Source of the DNA: JAMDEO01 sp963775295
GTDB taxonomy: Bacteria > Actinomycetota > Thermoleophilia > RBG-16-64-13
Direction: 5' to 3'
DNA: 64,000 nt
NCBI GenBank assembly: GCA_963775295.1
Contig: CAVZIK010000006.1
Location: 3,348,001-3,412,000, forward strand
Below the pieces are notes generated by a model, which was not told where the DNA came from, ran no database searches, and saw only the letters and a list, made by a program, of their open reading frames with translations. The position numbers and the translations under genes are program-made. Shown one piece after another: positions 8,541 to 16,946 of the stretch; position 1 is the stretch's first letter, and every line of letters begins with the position of its first letter.

Positions 8541-9352
8541 ATACTGCGGCAATTACGCCGGGCGCCGCGCGCGAACTCAAGAATCACACCAGTTTTCGTC
8601 AGACCGTCGCTAATTCACTCACGATGGCCGGTCGTGGTCTCATCAAAGTCCGTCGAACGCCGGAACAGCTATTTGATGTCACTTTGCAGCCCATTCTCTT
8701 TACGCTCATGTTCACCTATATTTTCGGCGGAGCGATTGCCGGAAACGTGCACAACTATCTGCCGCTTATCATCCCCGGCATCTTGGTCCAGACGGTGATC
8801 ACAGCGTCTCTTGTCACCGGCGTCCAACTTCGCGAAGATATGGACAAGGGGGTGTTCGATCGCTTCAAAGCCCTACCTATTGCCCGCATCGCTCCACTGG
8901 CTGGAGCACTGCTCGCCGATACTATTCGCTACGGCATTGCCACGACTCTCACCTTTGCGATGGGTTACATCCTCGGCTATCGCCCGGGGGCTGGAATAGG
9001 CGGGGTTGCGGCAGGCGGCCTTCTCGTCATTCTGTTTGCCTGGTGTATTAGCTGGGTCTTTGCCTACTTCGGCGTTATCGCCCGTAGCGCATCGAGCGTA
9101 CAGGGCATCTCCCTCATCATATTGTTTCCGCTGACGTTCCTATCCAATGCCTTCGTGCCTGTCGATACATTGCCGGGTTGGCTAAAGACCTTTGTTGACC
9201 TGAACCCGGTGTCTCATGTCGTTAACGCCATCAGGCAGCTTGCGAACCAGGGTTCTATCGGCCGCGACTTCTGGCTCTCCATTCTCGGGGCGGCCGTGGT
9301 CGTTGCGGTATTTGCTCCGCTCACAGTGCGTGCCTACATGCGTAAGGCGTGA
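8537..9352 (+). CDS. DrrB-like ABC-2 type permease
   Basis: Membrane partner of the preceding ATPase, 271 aa. The motifs PEQLFDVTLQPILFTLMFTYIFGG, ETREDMDKG-like VQLREDMDKGVFDRFKALP and PLTFLSNAFVP with LNPVSHVVNAIR are the hallmarks of DrrB/ABC-2 family permeases, with six predicted membrane helices. It starts at GTG overlapping the TGA of the ATPase gene. Together they would extrude a hydrophobic drug or lipid-like compound. Confidence 0.9.
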   Translation: MNTAAITPGAARELKNHTSFRQTVANSLTMAGRGLIKVRRTPEQLFDVTLQPILFTLMFTYIFGGAIAGNVHNYLPLIIPGILVQTVITASLVTGVQLREDMDKGVFDRFKALPIARIAPLAGALLADTIRYGIATTLTFAMGYILGYRPGAGIGGVAAGGLLVILFAWCISWVFAYFGVIARSASSVQGISLIILFPLTFLSNAFVPVDTLPGWLKTFVDLNPVSHVVNAIRQLANQGSIGRDFWLSILGAAVVVAVFAPLTVRAYMRKA

Positions 9353-9454
9353 CAACCCATGGCTGCCTCGATACCCGCTCCGTTGGCTGCCGCCGAAGCA
9401 AAGGATGCGAAACACAAGCATATGAGTCGACGCTAACCCCGAGCGGCTCAAAAT

Positions 9455-9691
9455 CTACCTCTCTGGCTTGGATCGGAGTAGATGCCCCTGGGTTCGTGAC
9501 ATTCTGAGAGGAACCCTCCGAGAATCCGTCAACGTCGAGAGTGCGTGCTTAATCTGTGGACCGTCGAGGCCGGCGATGATCGCCAGACTCGAAGCTAATC
9601 TATGCTTCCAGAAGAGAAGGACGAGCGCCCGCCAAGTACAATATGAGCCGATAAAGATGATGCTGACGGCTACGTAGCCAAGTACCTTCAA
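9455..9691 (-). CDS. Small putative membrane protein, coupled to upstream peptide
   Basis: A 78-aa frame with one N-terminal hydrophobic helix (GYVAVSIIFIGSY) and a basic C-terminal half. Its TTG start overlaps the TGA stop of the 36-aa membrane peptide gene upstream (TTGA), an arrangement that suggests translational coupling. No family is recognised. It lies downstream of the nitrilase on the same strand. The short length and rare start leave real doubt that it is expressed. Confidence 0.3.
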   Translation of the reverse strand: MKVLGYVAVSIIFIGSYCTWRALVLLFWKHRLASSLAIIAGLDGPQIKHALSTLTDSRRVPLRMSRTQGHLLRSKPER

Positions 9692-9798
9692 GTCGTCCGT
9701 TGGGCGGCTCTCAAAGCCCAGTGAGTCAACAGGATAATCACCACAACGTTCACCGCCAACACGGCAGCAAGCGTCAAGACGCGGTTGGAGTGTTTCAT
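9688..9798 (-). CDS. 36-residue single-helix membrane peptide
   Basis: A tiny gene: ATG 9798, a basic N-terminus (MKHSNR), one hydrophobic helix (VLTLAAVLAVNVVVIILL) and a short basic tail ending at TGA 9688. A good ribosome site, CAGGAG, lies 8 nt before the ATG. It is 80 nt downstream of the nitrilase gene and overlaps the next small frame. No homologue is recognised; it could be a small membrane subunit or a toxin-like peptide. Confidence 0.4.
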   Translation of the reverse strand: MKHSNRVLTLAAVLAVNVVVIILLTHWALRAAQRTT

Positions 9799-9879
9799 CT
9801 CGGACTCCTGAAAGGAACGTCAGAATTCTTGAGAAGCGCGGCCAGTCTGCCCCGGCATGGCGGATTTACAACGTGCCGC

Positions 9880-10974
9880 TCACGACCCACCCGCTTCTCT
9901 CTCCGCCGACCACCTTCTTACTAACTGCTCCACCTGGCCGAGACGGGCTTCCAATTCCCCAACGCGGCTTTGCATGGGGGCTGACGCCGATCCGCCCCCA
10001 GTTTCAATATCGGCAATGGGTTCGTACTCCCCCTCTCGCGCGTACAGCTTCAACAAGTCCCAACGACTATAAGCTCCGGTCAAATTTACGGCAAAACGCG
10101 CCCGATCCGCGTCCAAAAGGTCCACTTGACCATAAACAATGGCCTCCTGATCATAAATCGGCCCGGCTATATATGTGCCAAAGGGACTAACGATTCCGCT
10201 TCCTCCGCAGATTGAGCCAGAAATATTGAATGAGCTGTTCTTATAGAACTCTCGGGGTAGGTCGCTTTCGTCAAAATATGTAGCGCTCATGATCCCAAAG
10301 GCGTGCGCTGCCCAGCAGACCGCGCGCGTCATGATGTCGGACTCAATCTTGGTTCCAGAAAGCCCAGGCCAGAGCGAGCAGTGTAACTGAATCCCCTGCA
10401 TAATCCAGTTATACATTAGAGTGAGTTGTGAATGCTCACCGCAAATCGACCCGCCCAGGTATCCTATCCCGGTCTTGTACACGGTCTTCAAATTACGCCC
10501 TCCATCCCCCATGGTATGGAAGAGGCGTTCAACATGCGTATTGCATATTTTGCGGTGTACACCCAGCAAAGCGCCGTCGGGACCAAGATACAGGATGGAG
10601 TTGTACATTCTCCCCTGGTACGTCGGGTCACGCTCATTTATGCCCATAGCGATGTAAGTATTGGCCTTCTTTGCAGCCCTGCAGAGGGTCTCCGTCTCCT
10701 CCCCGGGAACCTCAATAGAGTTGTGCAAATAAGCCGCCCACAAATCGCGATAAGTGGCTGCATCGGAATAGTCGTATCCCCAATATGGATAACACGGTAA
10801 CCACGTCTCTGGAAACACGACCAAACGTGCTCCGTTTCTCGCGGCCTCGTCAATTAGACTTACTGCCTTATTCAAAGTGGCCGGCACATTGAACCAATCC
10901 GGCGCGTTTCCAATGACCGGGCTGGCTTGCACAGCCGCAACCTTAAATATCGTTTGGGCCGCAGCGTCAGACAC
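9880..10974 (-). CDS. Nitrilase (carbon-nitrogen hydrolase)
   Basis: Nitrilase-superfamily enzyme hydrolysing a nitrile to acid and ammonia. The catalytic triad is visible: Glu in FPETWLP, Lys in GVHRKICNTHVER and Cys in GGSICGEHSQ; the THVER motif and 364-aa length are those of true nitrilases. GTG 10974 is the start: AGGAGG lies 8 nt upstream, whereas the longer frames (ATG 10995 or 11190) lack a site. An unusual C-terminal tail, after a Gly/Ser stretch, forms a short heptad-like helix (VGELEARLGQVEQLVRRW) that may help oligomerise the enzyme. Two small membrane peptides follow. Confidence 0.9.
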   Translation of the reverse strand: MSDAAAQTIFKVAAVQASPVIGNAPDWFNVPATLNKAVSLIDEAARNGARLVVFPETWLPCYPYWGYDYSDAATYRDLWAAYLHNSIEVPGEETETLCRAAKKANTYIAMGINERDPTYQGRMYNSILYLGPDGALLGVHRKICNTHVERLFHTMGDGGRNLKTVYKTGIGYLGGSICGEHSQLTLMYNWIMQGIQLHCSLWPGLSGTKIESDIMTRAVCWAAHAFGIMSATYFDESDLPREFYKNSSFNISGSICGGSGIVSPFGTYIAGPIYDQEAIVYGQVDLLDADRARFAVNLTGAYSRWDLLKLYAREGEYEPIADIETGGGSASAPMQSRVGELEARLGQVEQLVRRWSAEREAGGS

Positions 10975-10988
10975 GTAGGACACCTCCT
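10975..10988 (-). promoter_or_regulatory. Ribosome binding site fixing the nitrilase start
   Basis: On the minus strand AGGAGGTG is followed by a short spacer and GTG at 10974. This is a full match to the anti-Shine-Dalgarno sequence and decides against the upstream ATG codons. Confidence 0.75.
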
Positions 10989-10995
10989 CGCTCAT

Positions 10996-11303
10996 CCTGC
11001 CGTGAGCGTCGTGGGTTTTCACGCTGTTCCGAGACGAGACTCTTCGAGGCCCGGGACCTATCAAGGCCAAGGAGACGGGTGGTCGTTCGTATCTGGTGAG
11101 CCTCCCCTCTGTCGGCTTGCAGTTCCTAGCGGCCGTGGGCACGGTCGGACGGCCGGGGTGACCTCGCCCCTGCGTTCCTCCAGTTCCCATGATAGTGGGA
11201 GTGGCCGCGATTCAGGGAAAGTCGGGGGCGCGTACTCTCTCGAGCCAGGAATCTCTGGCCAAACGATCCTGGTGCCGGTTGCCACCTACCGAGTCAGCCG
11301 TGC
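10996..11303. other. Intergenic region upstream of the nitrilase
   Basis: About 300 nt between the nitrilase start and IS debris. Frames crossing it are extensions of the nitrilase frame or low-quality. It should hold the nitrilase promoter, but I see no convincing -35/-10 pair and no RNA gene. Confidence 0.4.
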
Positions 11304-11448
11304 CTCAGGGGTCCGCAACCTCTCAATCCGATTGCTAGGGCAGTGGCAGCATCCGTTAGGATCAGGGCTCCCGACCTACTTCTCGGGAGCGCCGATGCTT
11401 CTGTCGCCCGCCTACTTTCCCGTTCGCCGCCTGCTACGTCTTGCGTGA
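11304..11448 (+). mobile_element. Stranded left end of an IS with an 18-codon transposase stub
   Basis: Starts CTCAGGGGTCC and contains the conserved block ATCCGTTAGGATCAGGGCTCC found also near 26460, 37030 and 45230. It then begins the same transposase as at 45282: ATG 11395 gives MLLSPAYFPVRRLLRLA before a stop. Everything downstream of the element is lost; the methyltransferase gene ends 65 nt later. Confidence 0.6.
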
Positions 11449-11512
11449 ATCGGAATACTGCCAAGGGTGCATTGGTGCCGCTTCTGCAATGACCCGGTCG
11501 ATCGGCGCCGGC

Positions 11513-12847
11513 CTAGTAAACCCCGTACTCTCTGGCGGTCTCCACCATCGCCTTGAGATTCTCAGGGCGGCCGTCGTCCAGGGAGGCGCCGAGGTCGAGA
11601 ATGTAGCCTCCCCCTTCACCCGCGGCGTCTATCATTTTGCGGGTGTGATCGGCGACCTCGGCCGGAGACGCGGCATGGAGCAGCGACACCGGCATGTTCC
11701 CCGAGATGCAGGCGACTTTCCCGACGGTGCTTTTGGCCAGCGAGAGATCGGTCTGATCGAACCGCCAGATAGTCGCTCCCTTTGGAACGTCCTGAATAAT
11801 CTCTAGGCGCGAGTCGTATCTCCCCTCGGCAAAGAGCAGCGGTATGAGGCCTTGCTCGATAAGTCCCAGAATGACCTTCCGGAGCGTCGGCCAGTAGATG
11901 GCCCTGAAGTCCTCCTCGCTCATGAAACCGTCCGCGCCCTTGTGAAGAGGGATAAAGATATAGGGAGCGCCGATCGGTACCGGCGATTTCGTCCCCCAAT
12001 CGATAGCGAGAGGCACGAGGCGCTCACAAGCGGCCAACACTTTTTCCGGTCGCCGAAACATATCGGTCGCCAGCCCCCTCATCCCCCTCAGAGTGTCGCC
12101 CAGGATGTCGAAAGGCGCCACAGTCATGCCACTGCGGAAGGGAGGAAAGCCAGCGGCCCGGATCCTGGCCACCGCCGGAGTCACCACCCGGGTCCACTCT
12201 TTCACCTCGCGGGCCGCTTCCCCCAATGCTATAAGGCTTTCGATCATCTCCTGGGATGCCCACCCGACCATGTGACTGGACACGGTGGCGAAGGTGGTCA
12301 AGTCGAGGAAGCTTGAGAGCTTAGAGAACCCTGCGAACGCGCCGATAGTCCGCGGTAGATAGGTGCGCAGCAGGTAGCCGGTAGGGTCGTCGATCAGCGC
12401 ATCATAGTCTTCGGCCGGCATCCATTCCTTTTCGTTGTACTGAAAGCCCGCCTCTTTACGCGTTCCGTGGCCGGGCCAAGAGAACAGCCGGTAGTCGAGC
12501 TTCTCGAACATCGAGGCGGGCAGCAGATAGGACTGCGCGCCGGACATGGCATCGGGCTGAAATTCCAGGGCGAAATCAAGCCAGGCCTGAGCGGCTCGGG
12601 CAAAGTCCGTCATGGCGTCATGCGGCGTCATGCCGGCACGCTGCGTGGGCCAGAAACCAACGCTGAGGGACACGGGCACACGATCGGGACGGCCGAGGGT
12701 GGAGGCTGTGATGAGCCTCTCCACCCGCGCCCGGTAGGTCGCTTCGGCTTCAGCGGACTCGAAGTCTACCTCGGCGTTCCGCCAGTCTTCGAGCCGTTTG
12801 GCCTGGCGCTGATCAGCGCTGATATCTTTCCAGGACGCGACCGTCAT
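11513..12847 (-). CDS. UroD-like corrinoid methyltransferase
   Basis: A 444-aa protein of the uroporphyrinogen decarboxylase-like methyltransferase branch (MtaA/MtbA, CmuA C-terminal, veratrole-type), which moves methyl groups to or from a corrinoid protein in the cytosol. It is longer than HemE and lacks its N-terminal QAGRY motif. Seen features include RPDRVPVSLSVGFWP near the N-terminus, the conserved HKGADGFMSEEDFRAIYWP block, and the end motif YILDLGASLDDGRPENLKAMVE. ATG 12847 overlaps the corrinoid-protein stop (ATGA) and follows GGAGG. Its partner is the gene directly upstream; the substrate is probably what the linked ABC importer brings in. Confidence 0.8.
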   Translation of the reverse strand: MTVASWKDISADQRQAKRLEDWRNAEVDFESAEAEATYRARVERLITASTLGRPDRVPVSLSVGFWPTQRAGMTPHDAMTDFARAAQAWLDFALEFQPDAMSGAQSYLLPASMFEKLDYRLFSWPGHGTRKEAGFQYNEKEWMPAEDYDALIDDPTGYLLRTYLPRTIGAFAGFSKLSSFLDLTTFATVSSHMVGWASQEMIESLIALGEAAREVKEWTRVVTPAVARIRAAGFPPFRSGMTVAPFDILGDTLRGMRGLATDMFRRPEKVLAACERLVPLAIDWGTKSPVPIGAPYIFIPLHKGADGFMSEEDFRAIYWPTLRKVILGLIEQGLIPLLFAEGRYDSRLEIIQDVPKGATIWRFDQTDLSLAKSTVGKVACISGNMPVSLLHAASPAEVADHTRKMIDAAGEGGGYILDLGASLDDGRPENLKAMVETAREYGVY

Positions 12848-13494
12848 GATCTCTTCGCCTCCATGAACCGTTGACAAATTCTCGCCCCTTCCATCGCATC
12901 AGTCGTCCACGAATCCGAGCGCACATAGTCCGCGATCACTTGGTCCACACGCCCGCCGATGATCACGAACGGGCTCTTCCCGGCCTCGGCCCCGTCGGCC
13001 CGCACGGCCTCGACCGTCTTGCGCATCGCTGTGGCTGCAATGGGAATGAGTATGCCCGAAAGGCCCAGGACGTCGGGCTCGTATTCGCGGACCTCTTCGA
13101 CGAACTGCGCGGTCGGGACGTCGACCCCTATGTCCCGCACCTCGAAGCCGAGCCCCGAAAGCGCGGTGGCCGCCATGTTCTTGCCTATATCGTGGAGGTC
13201 GCCCTCAACCGTCCCCAACAGGATCCTCCCCTGGATGGCGCCCGACGCGTTGCCCCGCGTTTCGGGCCCCAACATCTCGACCACCTTCTTGAATATCTCC
13301 CCGCCCACGATGAGCGCGGAAAGGAAGTACTCTTTGCGTTCGTACCTCTCGCCCACGGTCTGCAGCGCAGCGTTCGCGGCCTGGAGGACCGCCGACCGGC
13401 CGGCGCCGGCGCCTACCAGCTCCCCAACAAGGCGAAGAGCCAGGACCTCGTCCATCTCGACGATGGCCTCGGTCAAAGCTTCAACTCGATCCAC
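12844..13494 (-). CDS. Corrinoid (B12-binding) methyltransferase subunit, MtbC/MtaC-like
   Basis: Carries the methyl group on cobalamin. An N-terminal helical cap (about residues 1-85) with SALIVGGEIFKKV-type motif precedes a Rossmann-like B12 domain. The cobalt-ligand motif is EGDLHDIGKN (D-x-H-x-x-G), followed by GLSGIL and VIIGG, all in the expected order. GTG 13494 is preferred, with a GGGGGT ribosome site; the frame is open to 13527. Its 5' end lies inside the GntR gene and it overlaps the methyltransferase by 4 nt. Confidence 0.9.
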   Translation of the reverse strand: MDRVEALTEAIVEMDEVLALRLVGELVGAGAGRSAVLQAANAALQTVGERYERKEYFLSALIVGGEIFKKVVEMLGPETRGNASGAIQGRILLGTVEGDLHDIGKNMAATALSGLGFEVRDIGVDVPTAQFVEEVREYEPDVLGLSGILIPIAATAMRKTVEAVRADGAEAGKSPFVIIGGRVDQVIADYVRSDSWTTDAMEGARICQRFMEAKRS

Positions 13495-14272
13495 CGAGCA
13501 CCCCCTGAGATTGGCCGTAGCTACCAACGGCGGTTTCCAGCCAGAAGACGTCGGCCTTGCAGAGGAAGCAGCCCCAACTGATGGGAGTGCCGGCCGCGTC
13601 GGTGAAGAGATGCTCCAGACGGAGAGCAGCCGCCCCGTCGGACTGCGCGAGCAGCCGCGCCTCTTCGGCCGTCAAGCTGCATGCCGTTATCTTGAGCCGA
13701 CCGGCCGACAGCGCCGGCCCAGCGGCCGACTGTAGCAGTCCCTCGAGCGACGTGATCCGAAGCTGCATCTCCACGAGCGGACGGCGGGGGTCGAATACCA
13801 AGTGTTCCCAGTTGTAGGTGATGGGCTCGCCATCGTGAATGACCAGACGCCGCAGAAACAGCGTCCTCTCCCCCTCTCTGCAGTGCAGCATTCGGGCGAC
13901 CGACTCGCTGGCCGCCCTGCTCGTGGCCTCTAGGAGCTTCACCTGGGTGGCTTCGCGGGTCCACTGCTCGCACCACTGGTGGAGCCCAAAGACAGCTTGG
14001 CCTATTTCGAGCGAGCGGACAAAGGTCCCCCTTCCTTGCTCTGACGAGGTCAGTCCCCGTTGCGCAAGCACCTGCATGGCTCGTCTCAAGGTCATCAGAC
14101 TGACCCCGAATTCCTTGGCGAGCCTTCGTTCGCTGGGCAACTGCCCACCGGGTTGATACTCGCCACTATGGATGCGTTCGCAGACGATCCGCGCGATGCG
14201 CAAATAGGCAGCTTCGGACTTCGAAGCCTTCTCTGCATCGTCCACAGGCAGAAGTGCCGGGCAATCGCTCAC
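13481..14272 (-). CDS. GntR/HutC family regulator with UTRA domain
   Basis: A 263-aa regulator. The N-terminal winged helix is typical GntR (SGEYQPGGQLPSERRLAKEFG, then LMTLRRAMQVLAQRGL and GRGTFVR), and the remainder fits a UTRA effector-binding domain (RRLVIHDGEPITYNWEHL). GTG 14272 overlaps the permease stop (GTGA), which fixes the start. Being encoded inside the transporter-methyltransferase operon, it most likely responds to the imported compound or a product. A 16-bp perfect palindrome upstream of the operon is its best candidate operator. Confidence 0.85.
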   Translation of the reverse strand: MSDCPALLPVDDAEKASKSEAAYLRIARIVCERIHSGEYQPGGQLPSERRLAKEFGVSLMTLRRAMQVLAQRGLTSSEQGRGTFVRSLEIGQAVFGLHQWCEQWTREATQVKLLEATSRAASESVARMLHCREGERTLFLRRLVIHDGEPITYNWEHLVFDPRRPLVEMQLRITSLEGLLQSAAGPALSAGRLKITACSLTAEEARLLAQSDGAAALRLEHLFTDAAGTPISWGCFLCKADVFWLETAVGSYGQSQGVLGGSS

Positions 14273-15315
14273 TGGGTCGTCTCGTCGTTCCGCTCCGTGC
14301 TGCAGGCCGGGGCGGTCACCTTGCCCTGGATCCCCAGCATCTGCTTGAATTGCGCAAGCCGGCCCGCACGGGATGCCTGAAGCCCTCCGGCCAGGACCGA
14401 CATGAGGAGGATGACACCGGTGACCACATACTGCCAGTCGCTCCCCACACCGGCGAGGTTCAGCCCGTTCTGAAGGATGCCGATGAACAGACAACCGAAG
14501 ACGGTGCCTACAACGCTCCCCGCTCCCCCAGTCAAAAGCGTGCCGCCGATAAGGACCGCGGCCACGGCCTGCAGAGCGAGCCCGTTGTCGACCGACGGCG
14601 TCGCTGCCCCTACCCTGCCAACCGCTATCACGCCGCCCAGACCGGCGCAGGCTCCTGCGACGGCGTAAACGGCGATGAGCGTGCGCTCGGTCCTGATGCC
14701 GGACAGACGGGCGGCGGTGTAGCTGCCCCCGGTCGCATAGATGTCGCGACCAAAATAGGTGCGCTTCTGCACGAACAGGAAGATAAGGAACACCACCGCC
14801 ATTATGTAGATGGGTGTTTGGATCCCGCCCAGCCTAGACACGGCAAGGTGGCCCGCGATGGGATCGTTGACGTAGATAGACGCCGATTTCGTCCACACGA
14901 GAACGAAGCCCGTAAGGACGGTCATCGAGGCCAGCGTTACCACGAACACCGAGAGCCGGAAGATCCCCACGAAGATCCCGTTCATCACCCCGCCGACGAC
15001 TCCCCCCACAAGAATCGTGAGTAGCACGGCCGCCCAGCCGGGGACGATCGCATGCTCCAACAGCGTGCCCAGAAAGATGCCGCAGAACGTCGCGATCGCC
15101 CCGAGCGAGAGGTCGAAGCCGCCGCTGATGAGAACGAACGTCATGCCCATTGAAGCCAGCCAGAGCACAGCGATGGAGGTGAGAATGTTCTGGATGTTAA
15201 GGGACGTGCGAAAGGCGGGCAGCCAGATCGCGAAGAGAGCGACAAGCACGATCACCACAACAAGCACCGGCCGGAACGCGCGCGTCTCCGCCCAGACTTT
15301 CGAGAGTCTATTCAT
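14269..15315 (-). CDS. Sugar-type ABC importer permease (RbsC family)
   Basis: Integral membrane subunit of a ribose/xylose-type importer, 348 aa. The conserved MGMTFVLISGGFDLSLG segment in the N-terminal half, NGIFVGIFRLSVFVVTLASM and the later YFGRDIYATGG loop (the ATPase contact) mark the BPD_transp_2 family. About nine to ten hydrophobic segments are visible. It overlaps the ATPase gene upstream and the GntR gene downstream by 4 nt each. Confidence 0.9.
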   Translation of the reverse strand: MNRLSKVWAETRAFRPVLVVVIVLVALFAIWLPAFRTSLNIQNILTSIAVLWLASMGMTFVLISGGFDLSLGAIATFCGIFLGTLLEHAIVPGWAAVLLTILVGGVVGGVMNGIFVGIFRLSVFVVTLASMTVLTGFVLVWTKSASIYVNDPIAGHLAVSRLGGIQTPIYIMAVVFLIFLFVQKRTYFGRDIYATGGSYTAARLSGIRTERTLIAVYAVAGACAGLGGVIAVGRVGAATPSVDNGLALQAVAAVLIGGTLLTGGAGSVVGTVFGCLFIGILQNGLNLAGVGSDWQYVVTGVILLMSVLAGGLQASRAGRLAQFKQMLGIQGKVTAPACSTERNDETTQ

Positions 15316-16862
15316 GAACCCACCCCAGTGTGTCCGGATCTCATTTCTTCGGTAGCGCCTCCCGCAAGCGCCGCGACTCGGGTCTCAGTGGCCTCCTCCG
15401 GTCGCAGATCGGCGACGATCCGCCCCCGGAACAGCACGAGGATCCGGTCGCACAGTTCCAGCAACTCGTCGTACTCCGAAGAGCTGGCCAGCATGGCGAT
15501 CCCTCGCGTCGCTGCTTCGCGTAGTTGGCGATGGATCTCTGCCTTCGCAGCCACGTCGACCCCTCGGGTGGGTTCGTCCAGCAGCAGCAGTCTGGGCGGT
15601 CGAACCATCCACTTGCCCAGGACAACTTTCTGTTGATTCCCGCCGCTAAGGGTGCGGGCGGGGGCATCCAGCTCCGCCTTGATGCTCAGCATCTTGGCGA
15701 CTGCGGCGCAATCCGCGCGGACCTGTCCTCGTCCGGGGTCCCGCAGGCGGAAAGCCTCGCTGGTAGCGGGCAACCCAAGGTTGTCTTGGACTGCCATAGG
15801 AAGGATCACGCCATCGGCCTTTCGATCCGGAGGGACGAAGCCTATCCCCTGTCTGATGGCATCCCGGGGCTTGCTGGAGTTGTAGGGGGCTCCGGCCAGA
15901 AGGATGGAACCGGAAGTGCGGGGCCGCAACCCGAAAACTACTTCGATCAGCTCACGCCGGCCCGACCCCTCAAGGCCTGCCAGTCCCACGATCTCTCCCT
16001 CATGCACGTTCAGACAGGCGTCGCTTAGACTCCCCGCCACACTCAGATTCTGTATCTCCAGGAGCGGCGCCCCAATGGCGACCCTCCCGCCGGAACGGGT
16101 CCCGCGAGCCCGTGCCGAGCCCACCATCGCGTCTACGACCGAAGCAGGGGTGAAGTCAGAGATGGGACCCTCCGCCACCGTCATGCCGTCCCGCAGCACC
16201 GTCATCTCGTCACAGACCGCAAATATCTCCGGTAGGCGATGCGAGACGTAGAGGACACATACGCCCCGCTCCTTCAGCCGGCGAATGGCGGCGAAAAGCC
16301 ACTGGACGTCCTCGTCGGTGAGCGAACTCGTCGGCTCGTCGAGCACGAGGATCCTCACGTCGGTCGACAGAGCCCGGGCGATCTCGACCATCTGCTTCTG
16401 ATCAGGGCGAAGTGAGGAGACCTCCCATCCCGGGTCGTAGTTGACTCCGAGGCGAGCGAGGATCTCGCTTGCCCTCGCCCGGCTCGCCTCCCAGTCTATG
16501 CCGGTAGGCCCCCGAACCAGCCTCCGACCGAGCAAGATGTTCTCGGCTATTGAGAGGTGTTCGGCAAGAGCCGTCTCCTGGGACACCATCGAGATGCCTT
16601 CTGCAAGAGCATCGGGCGGGCTGCGGAAGAAGACCTCGCGTCCGCTGAGCTCGATCGTGCCGCTGTCGGGCCGCAACTGCCCGGAGAGGACGTTGAGCAT
16701 GGTCGACTTGCCGGACCCGTTCTGCCCCATGAGCGCATGAACCACTCCCGGCTTCTGGATGACCATCTTCGCGTCATCCAGCGCGTGCACCCCGCCGAAC
16801 CATTTGTGCAGGTTCGCCATCCGCAAGAGGGGCGCGCATTCGGCTGTATCTGCCGTACTCAA
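15312..16862 (-). CDS. Sugar-type ABC importer ATP-binding protein (RbsA/MglA family)
   Basis: A double ATPase of 516 aa. The first half has Walker A GQNGSGKST and Walker B ILVLDEPTSSLTDEDV. The second half has the degenerate Walker A usual in this family (GLEGSGRRE), signature LSGGNQQKVVLGKW and Walker B LLLLDEPTRGVDVAAK. It powers uptake with the RbsC-like permease. A strong hairpin separates it from the upstream binding-protein gene. Confidence 0.9.
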   Translation of the reverse strand: MSTADTAECAPLLRMANLHKWFGGVHALDDAKMVIQKPGVVHALMGQNGSGKSTMLNVLSGQLRPDSGTIELSGREVFFRSPPDALAEGISMVSQETALAEHLSIAENILLGRRLVRGPTGIDWEASRARASEILARLGVNYDPGWEVSSLRPDQKQMVEIARALSTDVRILVLDEPTSSLTDEDVQWLFAAIRRLKERGVCVLYVSHRLPEIFAVCDEMTVLRDGMTVAEGPISDFTPASVVDAMVGSARARGTRSGGRVAIGAPLLEIQNLSVAGSLSDACLNVHEGEIVGLAGLEGSGRRELIEVVFGLRPRTSGSILLAGAPYNSSKPRDAIRQGIGFVPPDRKADGVILPMAVQDNLGLPATSEAFRLRDPGRGQVRADCAAVAKMLSIKAELDAPARTLSGGNQQKVVLGKWMVRPPRLLLLDEPTRGVDVAAKAEIHRQLREAATRGIAMLASSSEYDELLELCDRILVLFRGRIVADLRPEEATETRVAALAGGATEEMRSGHTGVGS

Positions 16863-16877
16863 TCTCCCTCATCCTCT

Positions 16878-16916
16878 CTCGGGCTCTCCCGGATACGAGA
16901 TCAGGGAGAGCCCGAG
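16878..16916 (-). promoter_or_regulatory. Strong stem-loop between binding protein and ATPase genes
   Basis: A perfect 13-bp inverted repeat, CTCGGGCTCTCCC paired with its complement, with a 13-nt loop. No U-run follows on the minus strand, so it is less a terminator than a partial terminator or mRNA stabiliser. Such hairpins often keep binding-protein mRNA more abundant than the membrane-subunit mRNA. Confidence 0.7.
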
Positions 16917-16946
16917 CAACAGTATTTGTGAACGACTGCTTCGAGT

